Below are positions 42,916 to 53,185 of a stretch of DNA of 64,000 nt, piece by piece. The position numbers were made by a program, and so were the translations under genes. Position 1 is the first letter of the stretch. Every line of letters begins with the position of its first letter. Below the pieces are notes generated by a model. The model was not told the DNA's origin. It saw nothing but the letters and a program-made list of their open reading frames with translations, and did no database searches. Origin of the DNA: Sulfuritalea sp. (GTDB taxonomy: Bacteria; Pseudomonadota; Gammaproteobacteria; Burkholderiales; Rhodocyclaceae); contig JAUXUK010000105.1 in NCBI GenBank assembly GCA_030680805.1, positions 1 through 64,000 on the forward strand. Reading direction: 5' to 3'.

Positions 42916-44391
42916 TCAGCCGCCGAGTTTCTTCTTCAGCAGGTCGGTGACCTGCTGCGGATTGGCTTTGCCTTTGGTGGCCTTCATGGCTTGGCCGACC
43001 AGCGCGTTGAAAGCCTTTTCCTTGCCGGCGCGGTATTCCTCGACCGATTTCAGGTTGGCGGCGAGTACTTCGTCGACCAGTGCCTCGATGGCGCCGGTAT
43101 CGGTGATCTGCTTCAGCCCTTGCTTGTCGATGATCTCGTCGGCCGCATTTGGCTTGCCTCCGCCCTCACCGTTCCAGAGCGCTTCGAAAACTTTCTTGGC
43201 GATGTTGTTCGAGATCGTGTTGTCGGCGATTCGTTTTATCAGACCGGCCAGTTGCATTGCCGTGATCGGCGATGCTTCGACCGGCAGGTCGTTCTTGTTC
43301 AGCCGCGCGGCGAGTTCGCCCATGATCCAGTTGGCGGCTACCTTGGCATTCGCGGACCCCGCTTCGGCGACGGCAGCAACAAAGAAATCAGCCATCGCCC
43401 GCGATGCGGTCAGGCCCGCCGCGTCGTAGGCGGATAGCCCGTAGTCGGCCTGGAAGCGCGCCTGCATCGCTTGCGGCAACTCCGGCAGCCCCGATTTCAC
43501 CTGCGCAATCCAGTCCGCCGTGATTTCCAGCGGCAACAGATCGGGATCGGGGAAGTAGCGGTAATCGTGCGCGTCCTCCTTGCTGCGCATGGAGCGCGTT
43601 TCGCCGCTGTCGGGATCGAACAGCACGGTGGCCTGTCGGATGGCGCGGCCTTCCTCGATTTCATTGATCTGCCACTGCACCTCGAAGTCGATCGCCTGCT
43701 GCATGAAGCGGAAGGAATTGAGGTTCTTGATCTCGCGCCGGGTGCCGAATTCCTTCTGCCCCATCGGGCGCACCGAAACGTTGGCGTCGCAGCGGAACGA
43801 ACCCTCCTGCATGTTGCCGTCGCAGATGCCGATCCATTGCACCAGCGCATGCAGCGCCTTGGCGTAGGCCACCGCCTCGGCCGACGAGCGCATCTCCGGC
43901 TCGGTAACGATTTCCAGCAGCGGCGTGCCGGCGCGATTCAGGTCGATGCCGGTCCTGCCGTGGAAATCTTCGTGCAACGACTTGCCAGCATCTTCTTCGA
44001 GATGCGCACGCGTCAGATGCACGAACTTTTCCGTTGCGGTCTCTCCTGCGCCGGTTCTAATGTTCAGGCCGCCGCCCAGAACCACGGGAATCTCGAACTG
44101 GCTGATCTGGTAGCCCTTGGGCAGGTCGGGGTAGAAGTAATTTTTGCGGGCGAAGATCGAGCGCGGTGCAATTTGCGCGCCGACGGCGAGGCCGAACTTG
44201 ATGGCGCAGACGACGGCTTCGCGGTTGAGCACCGGCAGCACGCCGGGCAGCGCGATATCCACTGCGCTGGCCTGCACGTTGGGCTCGGCGCCGAAGGCGA
44301 TGCTGCTGCCGGAAAATATCTTCGACTTGGTCTGCAACTGGGCGTGGGTTTCCAGCCCGATCACCACTTCCCACTGGGTTCCCCGTGTCAT
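42916..44391 (-). CDS. gatB: Aspartyl/glutamyl-tRNA amidotransferase subunit B
   Basis: A 491-residue subunit of GatCAB, which converts Glu-tRNA(Gln) and/or Asp-tRNA(Asn) to the amidated forms. [21 protein letters not shown] (in parts), [45 protein letters not shown] and the YqeY-like C-terminal tail are clear. ATG 44391 overlaps the gatA stop by 4 bases. Confidence 0.97.
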   Translation of the reverse strand: MTRGTQWEVVIGLETHAQLQTKSKIFSGSSIAFGAEPNVQASAVDIALPGVLPVLNREAVVCAIKFGLAVGAQIAPRSIFARKNYFYPDLPKGYQISQFEIPVVLGGGLNIRTGAGETATEKFVHLTRAHLEEDAGKSLHEDFHGRTGIDLNRAGTPLLEIVTEPEMRSSAEAVAYAKALHALVQWIGICDGNMQEGSFRCDANVSVRPMGQKEFGTRREIKNLNSFRFMQQAIDFEVQWQINEIEEGRAIRQATVLFDPDSGETRSMRSKEDAHDYRYFPDPDLLPLEITADWIAQVKSGLPELPQAMQARFQADYGLSAYDAAGLTASRAMADFFVAAVAEAGSANAKVAANWIMGELAARLNKNDLPVEASPITAMQLAGLIKRIADNTISNNIAKKVFEALWNGEGGGKPNAADEIIDKQGLKQITDTGAIEALVDEVLAANLKSVEEYRAGKEKAFNALVGQAMKATKGKANPQQVTDLLKKKLGG

Positions 44392-45866
44392 TTCACGCCC
44401 TCCGGCATCCGTGTGTGCCAGTCGGTGGCCTTCTGGTACTGGTGCGCGACATTGAGCATCTTCGCTTCGCCGAACCAGTTGCCGATGATCTGCAATCCCA
44501 CCGGCATGTTGTTCGCGCCGAAGCCGCAGGGCAGCGACATGCCCGGCAGGCCGGCGAGGTTGGTGGAGATGGTGTAGATGTCCGACAGGTACATCTGCAC
44601 CGGGTCGGCGCTCTTGGCGCCGAAGGCGAAGGCGACCGAAGGCGAAGTCGGGCCCATGATCACGTCGCATTGCCTGAAGGCCTCGACGAAGTCGGCGGCG
44701 ATCAGGCGGCGGATCTTCTGCGCCTTGAGGTAATAGGCGTCGTAGTAGCCGTGCGACAGCACATAGGTGCCGATCAGGATGCGCCGCTTTACCTCGGCGC
44801 CGAAGCCCTGCGCCCGGCTACGCGAGTACATTTCCGTCAGGTCGTCGTACTCCGGGGCACGATAGCCGTAGCGCACGCCGTCGAAGCGCGACAGGTTGGA
44901 ACTGGCCTCGGCCGGGGCGATCACGTAATAAGCCGGCACCGACAGGCCGGAGTTGGGCAGTTGCACGTCCACCGTGACGGCGCCCAGCTTGCGGTACTCG
45001 GCCAGCGCAGCCTCAACGGCAGCACGCACGTCGGCATCCATGCCTTCGCCGAAGAACTCCTGCGGCAGGCCGATTTTCAGGCCGGCCAGCGGTTGCTCCA
45101 GATCGCGACCGTAATCCTCGGCGGGGCGTTCCAGCGACGTGGAATCTCGCACATCGAAACCGGCCATGGCGTTCAGCAGCAGCGCGCAGTCTTCCGCGCT
45201 CTTGGCCATCGGTCCGCCCTGATCGAGGCTGGAGGCAAAGGCGACCATGCCGTAGCGCGAGACCACGCCGTAGGTCGGCTTGAGGCCGGTGAGCCCGCAC
45301 AAGGCCGCTGGCTGGCGGATCGAGCCGCCGGTGTCGGTGCCGGTGGCCGCCGGCGTCAGGCGCGCCGCGATGGCCGCCGCGGAACCGCCCGAAGAACCGC
45401 CGGGGACGCGGGAAACATCCCAGGGATTTTTCACCGGGCCGAAGAACGAGGACTCGTTCGACGAGCCCATGGCGAATTCGTCCATGTTCAGCTTGCCCAG
45501 CGTCACCATGCCGGCGGCGGCGAGCTTCTCGACCACCTTGGCGTCATAGGGCGAGACGAAGTTGGCCAGCATCTGCGAGCCGCAGCTGGTGCGCCAGCCC
45601 TGGGTGCAGAAGATGTCCTTGTGCCCGAGCGGGATGCCGCACAAGGCGGAAATCGCCGCGTCGCCAGCGCCGACTTTTCGTACTTCATCGGCAGTTCGGG
45701 CCTGCGCCAGCGTTTTTTCGCGATCCGTGGTGATAAAGGCATTGAGCGCGGGATTGAACTTCTCGATGCGGTCGAGAAACAGGCCGGCCAGCTCAACGGC
45801 GGAAACCTTCTTCGCCGCCAGCGCGGCCGACAGCTCGCGCAGCGATGAATTGATCATTGCGCTCAT
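44388..45866 (-). CDS. gatA: Aspartyl/glutamyl-tRNA amidotransferase subunit A
   Basis: A 492-residue amidase that releases ammonia from glutamine for GatB. Catalytic Lys in [10 protein letters not shown], cis-Ser and Ser nucleophile in [10 protein letters not shown] and [12 protein letters not shown] are intact. Residues just before the amidase core read [17 protein letters not shown]; the KVGAGDA part is encoded by the dispersed 24-bp repeat (45654-45678), and this linker seems a few residues longer than usual. Overlaps gatC by 4 bases. Confidence 0.97.
   Translation of the reverse strand: MSAMINSSLRELSAALAAKKVSAVELAGLFLDRIEKFNPALNAFITTDREKTLAQARTADEVRKVGAGDAAISALCGIPLGHKDIFCTQGWRTSCGSQMLANFVSPYDAKVVEKLAAAGMVTLGKLNMDEFAMGSSNESSFFGPVKNPWDVSRVPGGSSGGSAAAIAARLTPAATGTDTGGSIRQPAALCGLTGLKPTYGVVSRYGMVAFASSLDQGGPMAKSAEDCALLLNAMAGFDVRDSTSLERPAEDYGRDLEQPLAGLKIGLPQEFFGEGMDADVRAAVEAALAEYRKLGAVTVDVQLPNSGLSVPAYYVIAPAEASSNLSRFDGVRYGYRAPEYDDLTEMYSRSRAQGFGAEVKRRILIGTYVLSHGYYDAYYLKAQKIRRLIAADFVEAFRQCDVIMGPTSPSVAFAFGAKSADPVQMYLSDIYTISTNLAGLPGMSLPCGFGANNMPVGLQIIGNWFGEAKMLNVAHQYQKATDWHTRMPEGVK
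45654..45678 (+). repeat. Dispersed 24-bp repeat, copy 6 (inside gatA)
   Basis: CGCCGCGTC followed by GCCAGCGCCGACTTTT, read on the minus strand as KVGAGDAA. Confidence 0.85.
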
Positions 45867-46150
45867 TCCACCACCCGGGGCACGAGGTAGAGTCCGGCCT
45901 CGGTTTCCGGCGCCACTGCCTGGAACTCGGCGCGGCGATCGGTTTCGGTGACGACATCCGGGCGCAGCCGCTGGACCACGTCGACCGCGTGCGCCATCGG
46001 CTCAATCCCCGCGGTATCAACCGCTTGCAGTTGTTCGAGAAAGCCCAGAATGCCGTTCAGCTGGTCGCGCGTGGTTTCGCGCTCCGTGGCGGAAAGTTCA
46101 ATGCGGGACAAAAGGGCGATGCGGGCGACGTCTTCCAGGTTCAGGGACAT
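45863..46150 (-). CDS. gatC: Aspartyl/glutamyl-tRNA amidotransferase subunit C
   Basis: A 95-residue stabilising subunit that wraps GatA and Gat[20 protein letters not shown], the [19 protein letters not shown] core and PDVVTET are typical. First gene of gatCAB, divergent from mreB across 141 bp. Confidence 0.95.
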   Translation of the reverse strand: MSLNLEDVARIALLSRIELSATERETTRDQLNGILGFLEQLQAVDTAGIEPMAHAVDVVQRLRPDVVTETDRRAEFQAVAPETEAGLYLVPRVVE

Positions 46151-46207
46151 GATGACAAGTGGGGGCAAGTGATGTTGGACCCGGGTGAAAGAGGGCCTGA
46201 TCGGTGC

Positions 46208-47335
<1,128 letters not shown>

Positions 47336-47428
47336 GTCCCGCCCCGTGTAGCTTGCAAGCTGGCCCCGTGATGGTTGAACGCGGGGCTTCATCGGGTCCC
47401 ATCTTTTTTCGAGGGCATACCTGCCTTG

Positions 47429-48355
47429 ATGTCTGTCGTTGGCCACGCTCCGCCCCCTTTCTTCAAGCGGGGTCCGGCGCCGCTTGTGCGGCTGGCCTTC
47501 TTCGTCTCGCTTTCGCTGATCCTGCTGGTCGCCGATCTGCGCTTCCATACCCTGGAATGGGCACGCCTGGCGGTGGCCACGGTGGCCTGGCCATTGCAGC
47601 GCATCACCTGGATGCCGATCGACGCCGCGGGGGATGCCGGCAGTTATCTGACGCGGCAATCCACTATCCTGAAAGAGAACGAAGAACTGCGTCGACGCCA
47701 GCTGGGCACCGCCAATCTGCTGCTGCGCCAGCAGCATCTGGAGCAGGAGAACAAGCGGCTGCGCGCGCTGCTCGACATGCGTGCGCGGCTGCCGGTGGAA
47801 GGACGCATCGCCGAGATTCTCTATGCCGCGCGGGATCCGTTTTCGCGCCGGGTGATCATCGACAAAGGTATCCAGCATGGCATCAGCGCCGGTCAGGCGG
47901 TGGTCGACGACATCGGCATCATCGGCCAGGTGGCCCGCGTGTTCCCGCTGACTTCGGAAGTCCTGCTGCTGACCGACAAGGATCAGGCGATCCCGGTCGA
48001 GGTGCAGCGCAACGGTTTGCGCGCCGTGTTGGCCGGTGCCGGCGCGGGCATGATGGAGCTGCGCTTCCTGGCCGCGAACGCCGAAGTGCAGGTTGGCGAC
48101 ATCCTGGTGACCTCGGGACTCGACGGTGTCTATCTGCCGGGCTTGCCGGTGGCCAAAGTGGTCAAGATCGACCGCGATAGTTCCTATTCCTTTGCCCGCA
48201 TCACCTGTGCGCCATTGGCCGGGGTCGAGCGCCATGGCCTGGCCCTGGTGCTGGGCGATCGAACTGCCTTGCCGCCGCAGCCGGATGACGCGCCGACCGG
48301 CGCCGACCAGCCCAGCCGCGGCAAGCGGGTCAAGAAGAAAGAAAAGGCGCGATGA
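47429..48355 (+). CDS. mreC: Rod-shape determining protein MreC
   Basis: A 308-residue periplasmic scaffold anchored by one N-terminal helix (LVRLAFFVSLSLILLVAD). A coiled coil at about residues 68-105 (KENEELRRRQLGTANLLLRQQ) precedes two beta domains (VEGRIAEILYAARDPFSRRVIIDKG in parts, VTSGLDGVYLPGLPVAKV). C-terminus is basic. The ATG at 47429 gives the family N-terminus; no good ribosome binding site is seen. Confidence 0.95.
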   Translation: MSVVGHAPPPFFKRGPAPLVRLAFFVSLSLILLVADLRFHTLEWARLAVATVAWPLQRITWMPIDAAGDAGSYLTRQSTILKENEELRRRQLGTANLLLRQQHLEQENKRLRALLDMRARLPVEGRIAEILYAARDPFSRRVIIDKGIQHGISAGQAVVDDIGIIGQVARVFPLTSEVLLLTDKDQAIPVEVQRNGLRAVLAGAGAGMMELRFLAANAEVQVGDILVTSGLDGVYLPGLPVAKVVKIDRDSSYSFARITCAPLAGVERHGLALVLGDRTALPPQPDDAPTGADQPSRGKRVKKKEKAR

Positions 48356-48876
48356 CCCAACCCACCCATTCCTCGCGCCGCATCCTGCTGCCGGTCAAGA
48401 ACTGGTTCATCGTGATGACGCTGTTCGCGGCCTTGCTGCTGAACCTGATTCCCTTCGGCCGGCTGCCGGGAATTCCGGACTGGGTGGCGCTGGTGCTGGC
48501 GTTCTGGTGCGTGCATCAGCCCCTGAAAGTCGGCATGGCGGCCGGGTTCGTGCTTGGCCTGGCGATGGACGTGGCCGATGCCAGCGTGATGGGGCAGCAT
48601 GCACTGGCCTACGTGCTGCTGGCTTTTGCCGCCGCCGGCCTGTCGCGACGCGTGCTGTGGTTCCCGCTGTCACATCAGGCCTTGCACGTGCTGCCGCTGT
48701 TTCTTGGCATGCAGCTGGTGATGATGCTGGTGCGCATGATCACCGGCGCCGAGTTTCCCGGCCTGCTGTGGTTTCTGTCCAGCTTCACGGCGGCGCTGCT
48801 CTGGCATCCGGTGACCTACCTGCTGCTGATCCCGCAGTTCCGCTCCGAAGACAAAGACGTGCATCGGCCGATATGA
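48352..48876 (+). CDS. mreD: Rod-shape determining protein MreD
   Basis: A 174-residue inner-membrane protein with five or six hydrophobic segments. Overlaps mreC by 4 bases. PDWVALVLAFWCVHQPLKVGM and FVLGLAMDVADASVMGQHALAY match the family. Confidence 0.94.
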   Translation: MTQPTHSSRRILLPVKNWFIVMTLFAALLLNLIPFGRLPGIPDWVALVLAFWCVHQPLKVGMAAGFVLGLAMDVADASVMGQHALAYVLLAFAAAGLSRRVLWFPLSHQALHVLPLFLGMQLVMMLVRMITGAEFPGLLWFLSSFTAALLWHPVTYLLLIPQFRSEDKDVHRPI

Positions 48877-48899
48877 GCAGGTTTGGAGGCAGAATCTTT

Positions 48900-49016
48900 C
48901 ACCGCAGAGGCGCAGAGGCGCAGAGAATGCGCAGAGAAAAGCGGAAATCGGAGACCAAGCATCTCTTGCTTTTGGGGCTCTCCGCGTTTCCTCTGCGCCT
49001 CTGCGCCTCTGCGGTA
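48900..49016. repeat. Inverted-repeat element A, copy 2 (between mreD and mrdA)
   Basis: CACCGCAGAGGCGCAGAGG and its inverse at the far end, with inner pairing (GCGCAGAGAAAAGCGGAA against TTCCTCTGCG). It fills most of the mreD-mrdA gap. Confidence 0.88.
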
Positions 49017-49055
49017 AAGCCTTTTCCACTTCCCCCCATACCGGCGTAGACCCGG

Positions 49056-50948
49056 ATGGAATTCAAGAACCCCCAGGAAGAACTCGAACGCTTCCGCCAG
49101 CGGCTGGCCGTGGCGGGCGGCTTCGTGCTGGTCTGCTTCGCCCTGCTGTTCATTCGCTTCGTCTGGCTGCAAATCGTGCAGCACGACTACTACCAGACCC
49201 GCGCCGAAGACAACCGCATTTCGCTGGTGCCGATCGTGCCCAACCGCGGCTTGATCGTCGACCGCAATGGCGTGGTGCTGGCGCGCAACTACTCGGCCTA
49301 TACCCTTGAGATCACGCCCTCGCGCGTCGGCGACCTGGAGAAGACCATCGACGGCCTGGCGACGATCATCGAAATCGAAGCCAAGGATCGCCGCCGCTTC
49401 AAGAAGCTGATGGACGAGAGCAAAAGCTTCGAGACGCTGCCGATCCGCACCCGTCTCTCCGACAAGGAGGTCGCGAAATTCATCGCCCACCGCTACCGCT
49501 TTCCCGGCGTCGAGATCAAGGCGCGCCTGTTCCGCCAGTATCCGAATGGCGCTTTCGCCTCGCACATCCTCGGTTACATCGGCCGCATTACCGATCGCGA
49601 CCTGGAAAAGGTCGAAGACCGCGAGGCGGATGCCAACTACCGCGGCACAGACCATTTCGGCAAAGCCGGGCTGGAGTTGCATTACGAATTCGAACTGCAT
49701 GGCACTTCGGGTTTCGAGAAAGTCGAGGTCGACGCCGGCGGCCGCGCCGTGCGCACGCTGGCGCATACGCCGCCGCTGGCCGGCAATCAGTTGACGCTGA
49801 CCATCGACGCCGAACTGCAGCGCATCGCCGAGCAGGCGTTCGGCGATCGCAAGGGCGCCCTGGTCGCCATCGAACCGGCGAGCGGCGGGATTCTGGCGCT
49901 GGTGGCGATGCCGAACTACGATCCCAACCAGTTCGTCGATGGCATCGATACGCAGAGCTGGAAAGAACTGAACGAGTCGCCGGACAAGCCGATGATCAAC
50001 CGCGCCATCAATGCCGCCTACCCGCCGGGTTCGACCTTCAAGCCCTTCATGGCCATGGCCGCGCTGACACTGGGCAAGCGCACACCGGAGCAGGCCATCA
50101 ACGATGCCGGCGGTTTCAACTTCGGCGGCCACTTCTTCCGCGACGACAAGAAGGGCGGCCACGGCAGGGTGGACATGTACAAGTCCATCGTGCAGTCCTG
50201 CAATACCTACTACTACATCCTTGCCAACGACCTCGGCATCGACAACATCTCCGGCTTCATGGGCCAGCTGGGGCTGGGCCGCCGCAGCGGCGTGGACCTG
50301 CCGGGCGAGGCCGAGGGCGTGCTGCCCTCGCAGGCCTGGAAGAAGAAGCGTTTCAGGAAGCCCGAGCAGCAGAAATGGTATGCCGGCGAGACCATTTCGA
50401 TCGGCATCGGCCAGGGCTACAACGCCTATACCCCGATGCAGATGGCGTTGGCCACGGCCACGCTGGCCAACAACGGCGTGGTGTTCCGGCCGCACCTGGT
50501 GAAGTATGTCACCGACACGCGCAGCGGCGAGAAGCGTCCGATAGAGACGCAGCCGGCGGCGACCCTGCCCTGGAAGCAGGAGCACATCGATTTCGTGCGC
50601 GGGGCGATGGCCGGCGTAATCAAGGAAGGCACCGGCGCCCGCGCATTTGCCGGTGCCGGCTATACCGCCGGCGGCAAGACCGGCACGGCACAGACCTTCT
50701 CGCTGCGCGGTAGCGACGTCAAGACCGGCCACCTGCAGGAGAAGCTGCGCGACCACAGCTGGTTCATCGCCTACGCGCCGGCCGACGCGCCGGTGATCGC
50801 GATGGCCATCCTGGTGGAAAACGGCGGCTTCGGCGCCCAGGCGGCGGCACCGATCGCGCGCCTGGTGCTCGACTACTACCTGCTCGGCAAGCGGCCCAAT
50901 GCGCCGGCGCCGGTTGACGAAGCCGCCATCGAGGGAGACGCCGAATGA
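49056..50948 (+). CDS. mrdA: Penicillin-binding protein 2 (elongasome transpeptidase)
   Basis: A 630-residue inner-membrane DD-transpeptidase for rod elongation. One N-terminal helix (AGGFVLVCFALLFIRFVWL), pedestal domain, then the catalytic motifs STFK (in YPPGSTFKPFMAM), SCN (VQSCNTYYY) and KTGT (GGKTGTAQ). It overlaps rodA by 4 bases. Confidence 0.97.
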   Translation: MEFKNPQEELERFRQRLAVAGGFVLVCFALLFIRFVWLQIVQHDYYQTRAEDNRISLVPIVPNRGLIVDRNGVVLARNYSAYTLEITPSRVGDLEKTIDGLATIIEIEAKDRRRFKKLMDESKSFETLPIRTRLSDKEVAKFIAHRYRFPGVEIKARLFRQYPNGAFASHILGYIGRITDRDLEKVEDREADANYRGTDHFGKAGLELHYEFELHGTSGFEKVEVDAGGRAVRTLAHTPPLAGNQLTLTIDAELQRIAEQAFGDRKGALVAIEPASGGILALVAMPNYDPNQFVDGIDTQSWKELNESPDKPMINRAINAAYPPGSTFKPFMAMAALTLGKRTPEQAINDAGGFNFGGHFFRDDKKGGHGRVDMYKSIVQSCNTYYYILANDLGIDNISGFMGQLGLGRRSGVDLPGEAEGVLPSQAWKKKRFRKPEQQKWYAGETISIGIGQGYNAYTPMQMALATATLANNGVVFRPHLVKYVTDTRSGEKRPIETQPAATLPWKQEHIDFVRGAMAGVIKEGTGARAFAGAGYTAGGKTGTAQTFSLRGSDVKTGHLQEKLRDHSWFIAYAPADAPVIAMAILVENGGFGAQAAAPIARLVLDYYLLGKRPNAPAPVDEAAIEGDAE

Positions 50949-52036
50949 TGCTGCTGCGGGAATGGTGGCGGCGACTGGTCGGTCCCATCGATCCGACTCT
51001 CATGCTGATCGTCGGTCTGCTGCTGGCGACTGCGACAGGCCTGATGGCCAGCGCTTCGCCGGAGCGGGTAGGAAGCCAGCTGATGCATATCGGCATCGCG
51101 CTGGCGGTCATGCGCGTCGCGGCGCAGGTGCCGCCCCAGCAGCTGCTGCGCCTCGCCGTCCCGCTCTATCTGGTCGGAATCCTGCTGCTGATCGGCGTCG
51201 CGCTGTTTGGCGACATTACCAAGGGCGCCCGACGCTGGCTCGATCTCGGCGTGATTCGCGTGCAACCCTCGGAATTGATGAAGATCGCCGTGCCGCTGCT
51301 GCTCGCCTGGTTCTTCCAGAAACACGAAGCCCTGCTGCGGCCGCGACATTACGTCGCCGCGGCGCTGCTGCTGCTGCTGCCGGTCGCCCTGATCGCACGC
51401 CAACCCGATTTGGGAACCTCGATTCTGGTCTTCGCCGCGGGCTTCTACGTGATCTTCTTCGCCGGGCTGCCATGGAAAGTCATGATCGGCATGGCGGTCT
51501 CGGCGCTGGCCGCCGCGCCGGTGGCATGGACCCTGCTGCACGAGTACCAGCGGCAACGCATCCTGATGCTGCTCGATCCGGAAAAGGATCCGCTGGGCAA
51601 GGGCTTCCACATCATCCAGTCCACCATCGCCATCGGTTCCGGCGGCATCTTCGGCAAGGGCTGGCGGGGCGGAACCCAGGCCCAGCTGGAGTTCATCCCC
51701 GAGCGCCATACCGATTTCATCTTCGCCGTGTTCTCCGAGGAATTCGGCCTCTTCGGCAACCTGCTGCTGCTGGTGCTCTACGCACTGCTGATCAGCCGCG
51801 GCCTGATGATCGCCGCCAATGCCGCGACGCTGTTCTCGCGCCTGCTGGCCGGCGCGATCACCCTGATTTTCTTCACCTATGCCTTCGTCAACAGGGGCAT
51901 GGTTTCCGGCATCCTGCCCGTGGTCGGCGTGCCGCTGCCGCTGGTCAGCTATGGCGGCACGGCGTTGGTGACGCTGCTCGTCGGCATCGGAATATTGATG
52001 TCCATCCACGGCAACCGCATGCTGGTGCAGAAGTGA
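50945..52036 (+). CDS. mrdB: Rod-shape determining glycosyltransferase RodA
   Basis: A 363-residue SEDS-family peptidoglycan polymerase with ten membrane helices. Catalytic-region sequences GARRWLDLGVIRVQPSELMKIA, RQPDLGTS, FIPERHTDFIFAVFSEEFG and the VVGVPLPLVSYGGTAL motif are present. Its stop overlaps the putative GTG start of rlpA. Confidence 0.97.
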   Translation: MMLLREWWRRLVGPIDPTLMLIVGLLLATATGLMASASPERVGSQLMHIGIALAVMRVAAQVPPQQLLRLAVPLYLVGILLLIGVALFGDITKGARRWLDLGVIRVQPSELMKIAVPLLLAWFFQKHEALLRPRHYVAAALLLLLPVALIARQPDLGTSILVFAAGFYVIFFAGLPWKVMIGMAVSALAAAPVAWTLLHEYQRQRILMLLDPEKDPLGKGFHIIQSTIAIGSGGIFGKGWRGGTQAQLEFIPERHTDFIFAVFSEEFGLFGNLLLLVLYALLISRGLMIAANAATLFSRLLAGAITLIFFTYAFVNRGMVSGILPVVGVPLPLVSYGGTALVTLLVGIGILMSIHGNRMLVQK

Positions 52037-53133
52037 TTCAAAATCTTCCACCGCAGAGGCGCAGAGGCGCAGAGAAAACGCGGAGGAAATCAAAGGCAAT
52101 TGTTTCGATCTTCTCGCCTTGCTTTTCCTCTGCGCCTCTGCGCCGCTGCGGTAAGGTTTTTTCGGTTCTGGCTTCTACGCTCATCCTCGCCGCCTGCGGC
52201 ACGCAGGCGCCGCGCCCGGTCGAAGGTCGCGGCGAAGCGCCACCAACCGCCGTATCACCAGCGCCGACTTTTCGCAGCGATGGCAAGAAGCCCGTGCCGC
52301 CGGCAAAGTTCGGCGGCGGCTACAAGGACGACGGTCCTGGCGACGGTCCGGCCATCGATCCGGACACGATTCCCGATGCGGTGCCCAGGCCCGAGCCCTT
52401 GCACCGCTTTGCCAACAATCCCTATTCCGTTTTCGGCCGCCACTATGTGCCGCAGCGCGAATTCAAGCCCTACAAGGCGCGCGGTATCGGATCCTGGTAC
52501 GGGCGCCGCTATCACGGGCAGAAGACCTCCAGCGGCGAGATTTACGACATGTATGCGATGACCGCGGCGCACCCCGTCCTGCCCATCCCGTCCTACGTCC
52601 GCGTTACCAACCCGGCCAACGGCAAATCGGTGGTGGTGCGGATCAACGATCGCGGGCCGTTTCACGCCGGACGCGAAATCGACCTTTCCTGGACGGCGGC
52701 TTACAAGCTCGGCTACATCGGTCAGGGCAGCACGCTGGTCGAGGTCGAAAGCGTCCTGCCCGGGCACGCGCTCGCCGCTGCCGTCCCGCGAAGCGGAAAC
52801 CCAGGCACGCAGAGCGAGCCAGCGCCGACTGTTACCGAGGATCCGATCGCGGCGCTGGCCGCGGCCGAACCCGAACCGTCGCTGCCGCAGGTGCAGGACG
52901 GGCGAGGACATTTCCTCCAGCTGGGCGCCTTTGGCAATCGCGACAACGCCGAGGCTTTGCGCATGCGGCTGGCGCGTGAACTGGGAGAACTGTCGGGTAA
53001 GCTGGTGGTGCAGGCCAACGGTGGCCTGTTCCGCGTCCAGCTCGGGCCGTGGCCCGACGCTGCCGCCGCACAACTGGCGGGCGGGCGTCTGCGCGAGAGC
53101 TTCGGTATGGCGCCAGTGGTCGTGCAGCGCTAG
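52033..53133 (+). CDS. rlpA: Septal/rare lipoprotein A (RlpA), N-terminus built on repeat DNA
   Basis: A lipoprotein lytic transglycosylase. The double-psi beta barrel is at about residues 155-245 (GIGSWYGRRYHGQKTSSGE, VRINDRGPFHAGREIDLS) and a C-terminal SPOR domain (~290-366) begins FLQLGAFGNRDNAEALR. The lipobox LILAACGTQ is intact. The only in-frame start with operon coupling is GTG 52033, overlapping the rodA stop (GTGA). That places repeat element A inside the signal-peptide region, giving a long basic n-region of ~45 residues. Two further repeat pieces lie in linkers (SPAPTFRSD, PRSGNPGTQS). The true start is uncertain. Confidence 0.88.
   Translation: MIQNLPPQRRRGAEKTRRKSKAIVSIFSPCFSSAPLRRCGKVFSVLASTLILAACGTQAPRPVEGRGEAPPTAVSPAPTFRSDGKKPVPPAKFGGGYKDDGPGDGPAIDPDTIPDAVPRPEPLHRFANNPYSVFGRHYVPQREFKPYKARGIGSWYGRRYHGQKTSSGEIYDMYAMTAAHPVLPIPSYVRVTNPANGKSVVVRINDRGPFHAGREIDLSWTAAYKLGYIGQGSTLVEVESVLPGHALAAAVPRSGNPGTQSEPAPTVTEDPIAALAAAEPEPSLPQVQDGRGHFLQLGAFGNRDNAEALRMRLARELGELSGKLVVQANGGLFRVQLGPWPDAAAAQLAGGRLRESFGMAPVVVQR
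52049..52153. repeat. Inverted-repeat element A, copy 3 (5' end of rlpA)
   Basis: CACCGCAGAGGCGCAGAGG with inverse end CCTCTGCGCCGCTGCGG. It is read through in frame into rlpA. Confidence 0.85.
52248..52271 (+). repeat. Dispersed 24-bp repeat, copy 7 (inside rlpA)
   Basis: CGCCGTATCA then CCAGCGCCGACTTT, one mismatch from copy 2, read here on the plus strand as SPAPTF in the linker after the lipobox. Confidence 0.85.
52786..52838. repeat. Dispersed PRSGxPGTQS-coding repeat in rlpA
   Basis: CCCGCGAAGCGG and CCCAGGCACGCAGAGCGA share most bases with 33590-33635 in the sigma-54 regulator; followed by CCAGCGCCGACTG, a partial 24-bp repeat core. It lies in the linker between the barrel and the SPOR domain. 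Confidence 0.7.
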
Positions 53134-53151
53134 AGCCGGGATTCGGCCGAC

Positions 53152-53157
53152 TATAAT
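53152..53157 (+). promoter_or_regulatory. Possible -10 box of dacA
   Basis: A perfect TATAAT 28 bp before the dacA start, but no good -35 box at the right distance. Confidence 0.3.
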
Positions 53158-53185
53158 CCGCGTCTTTGCCTGTCCCGAATTACCG

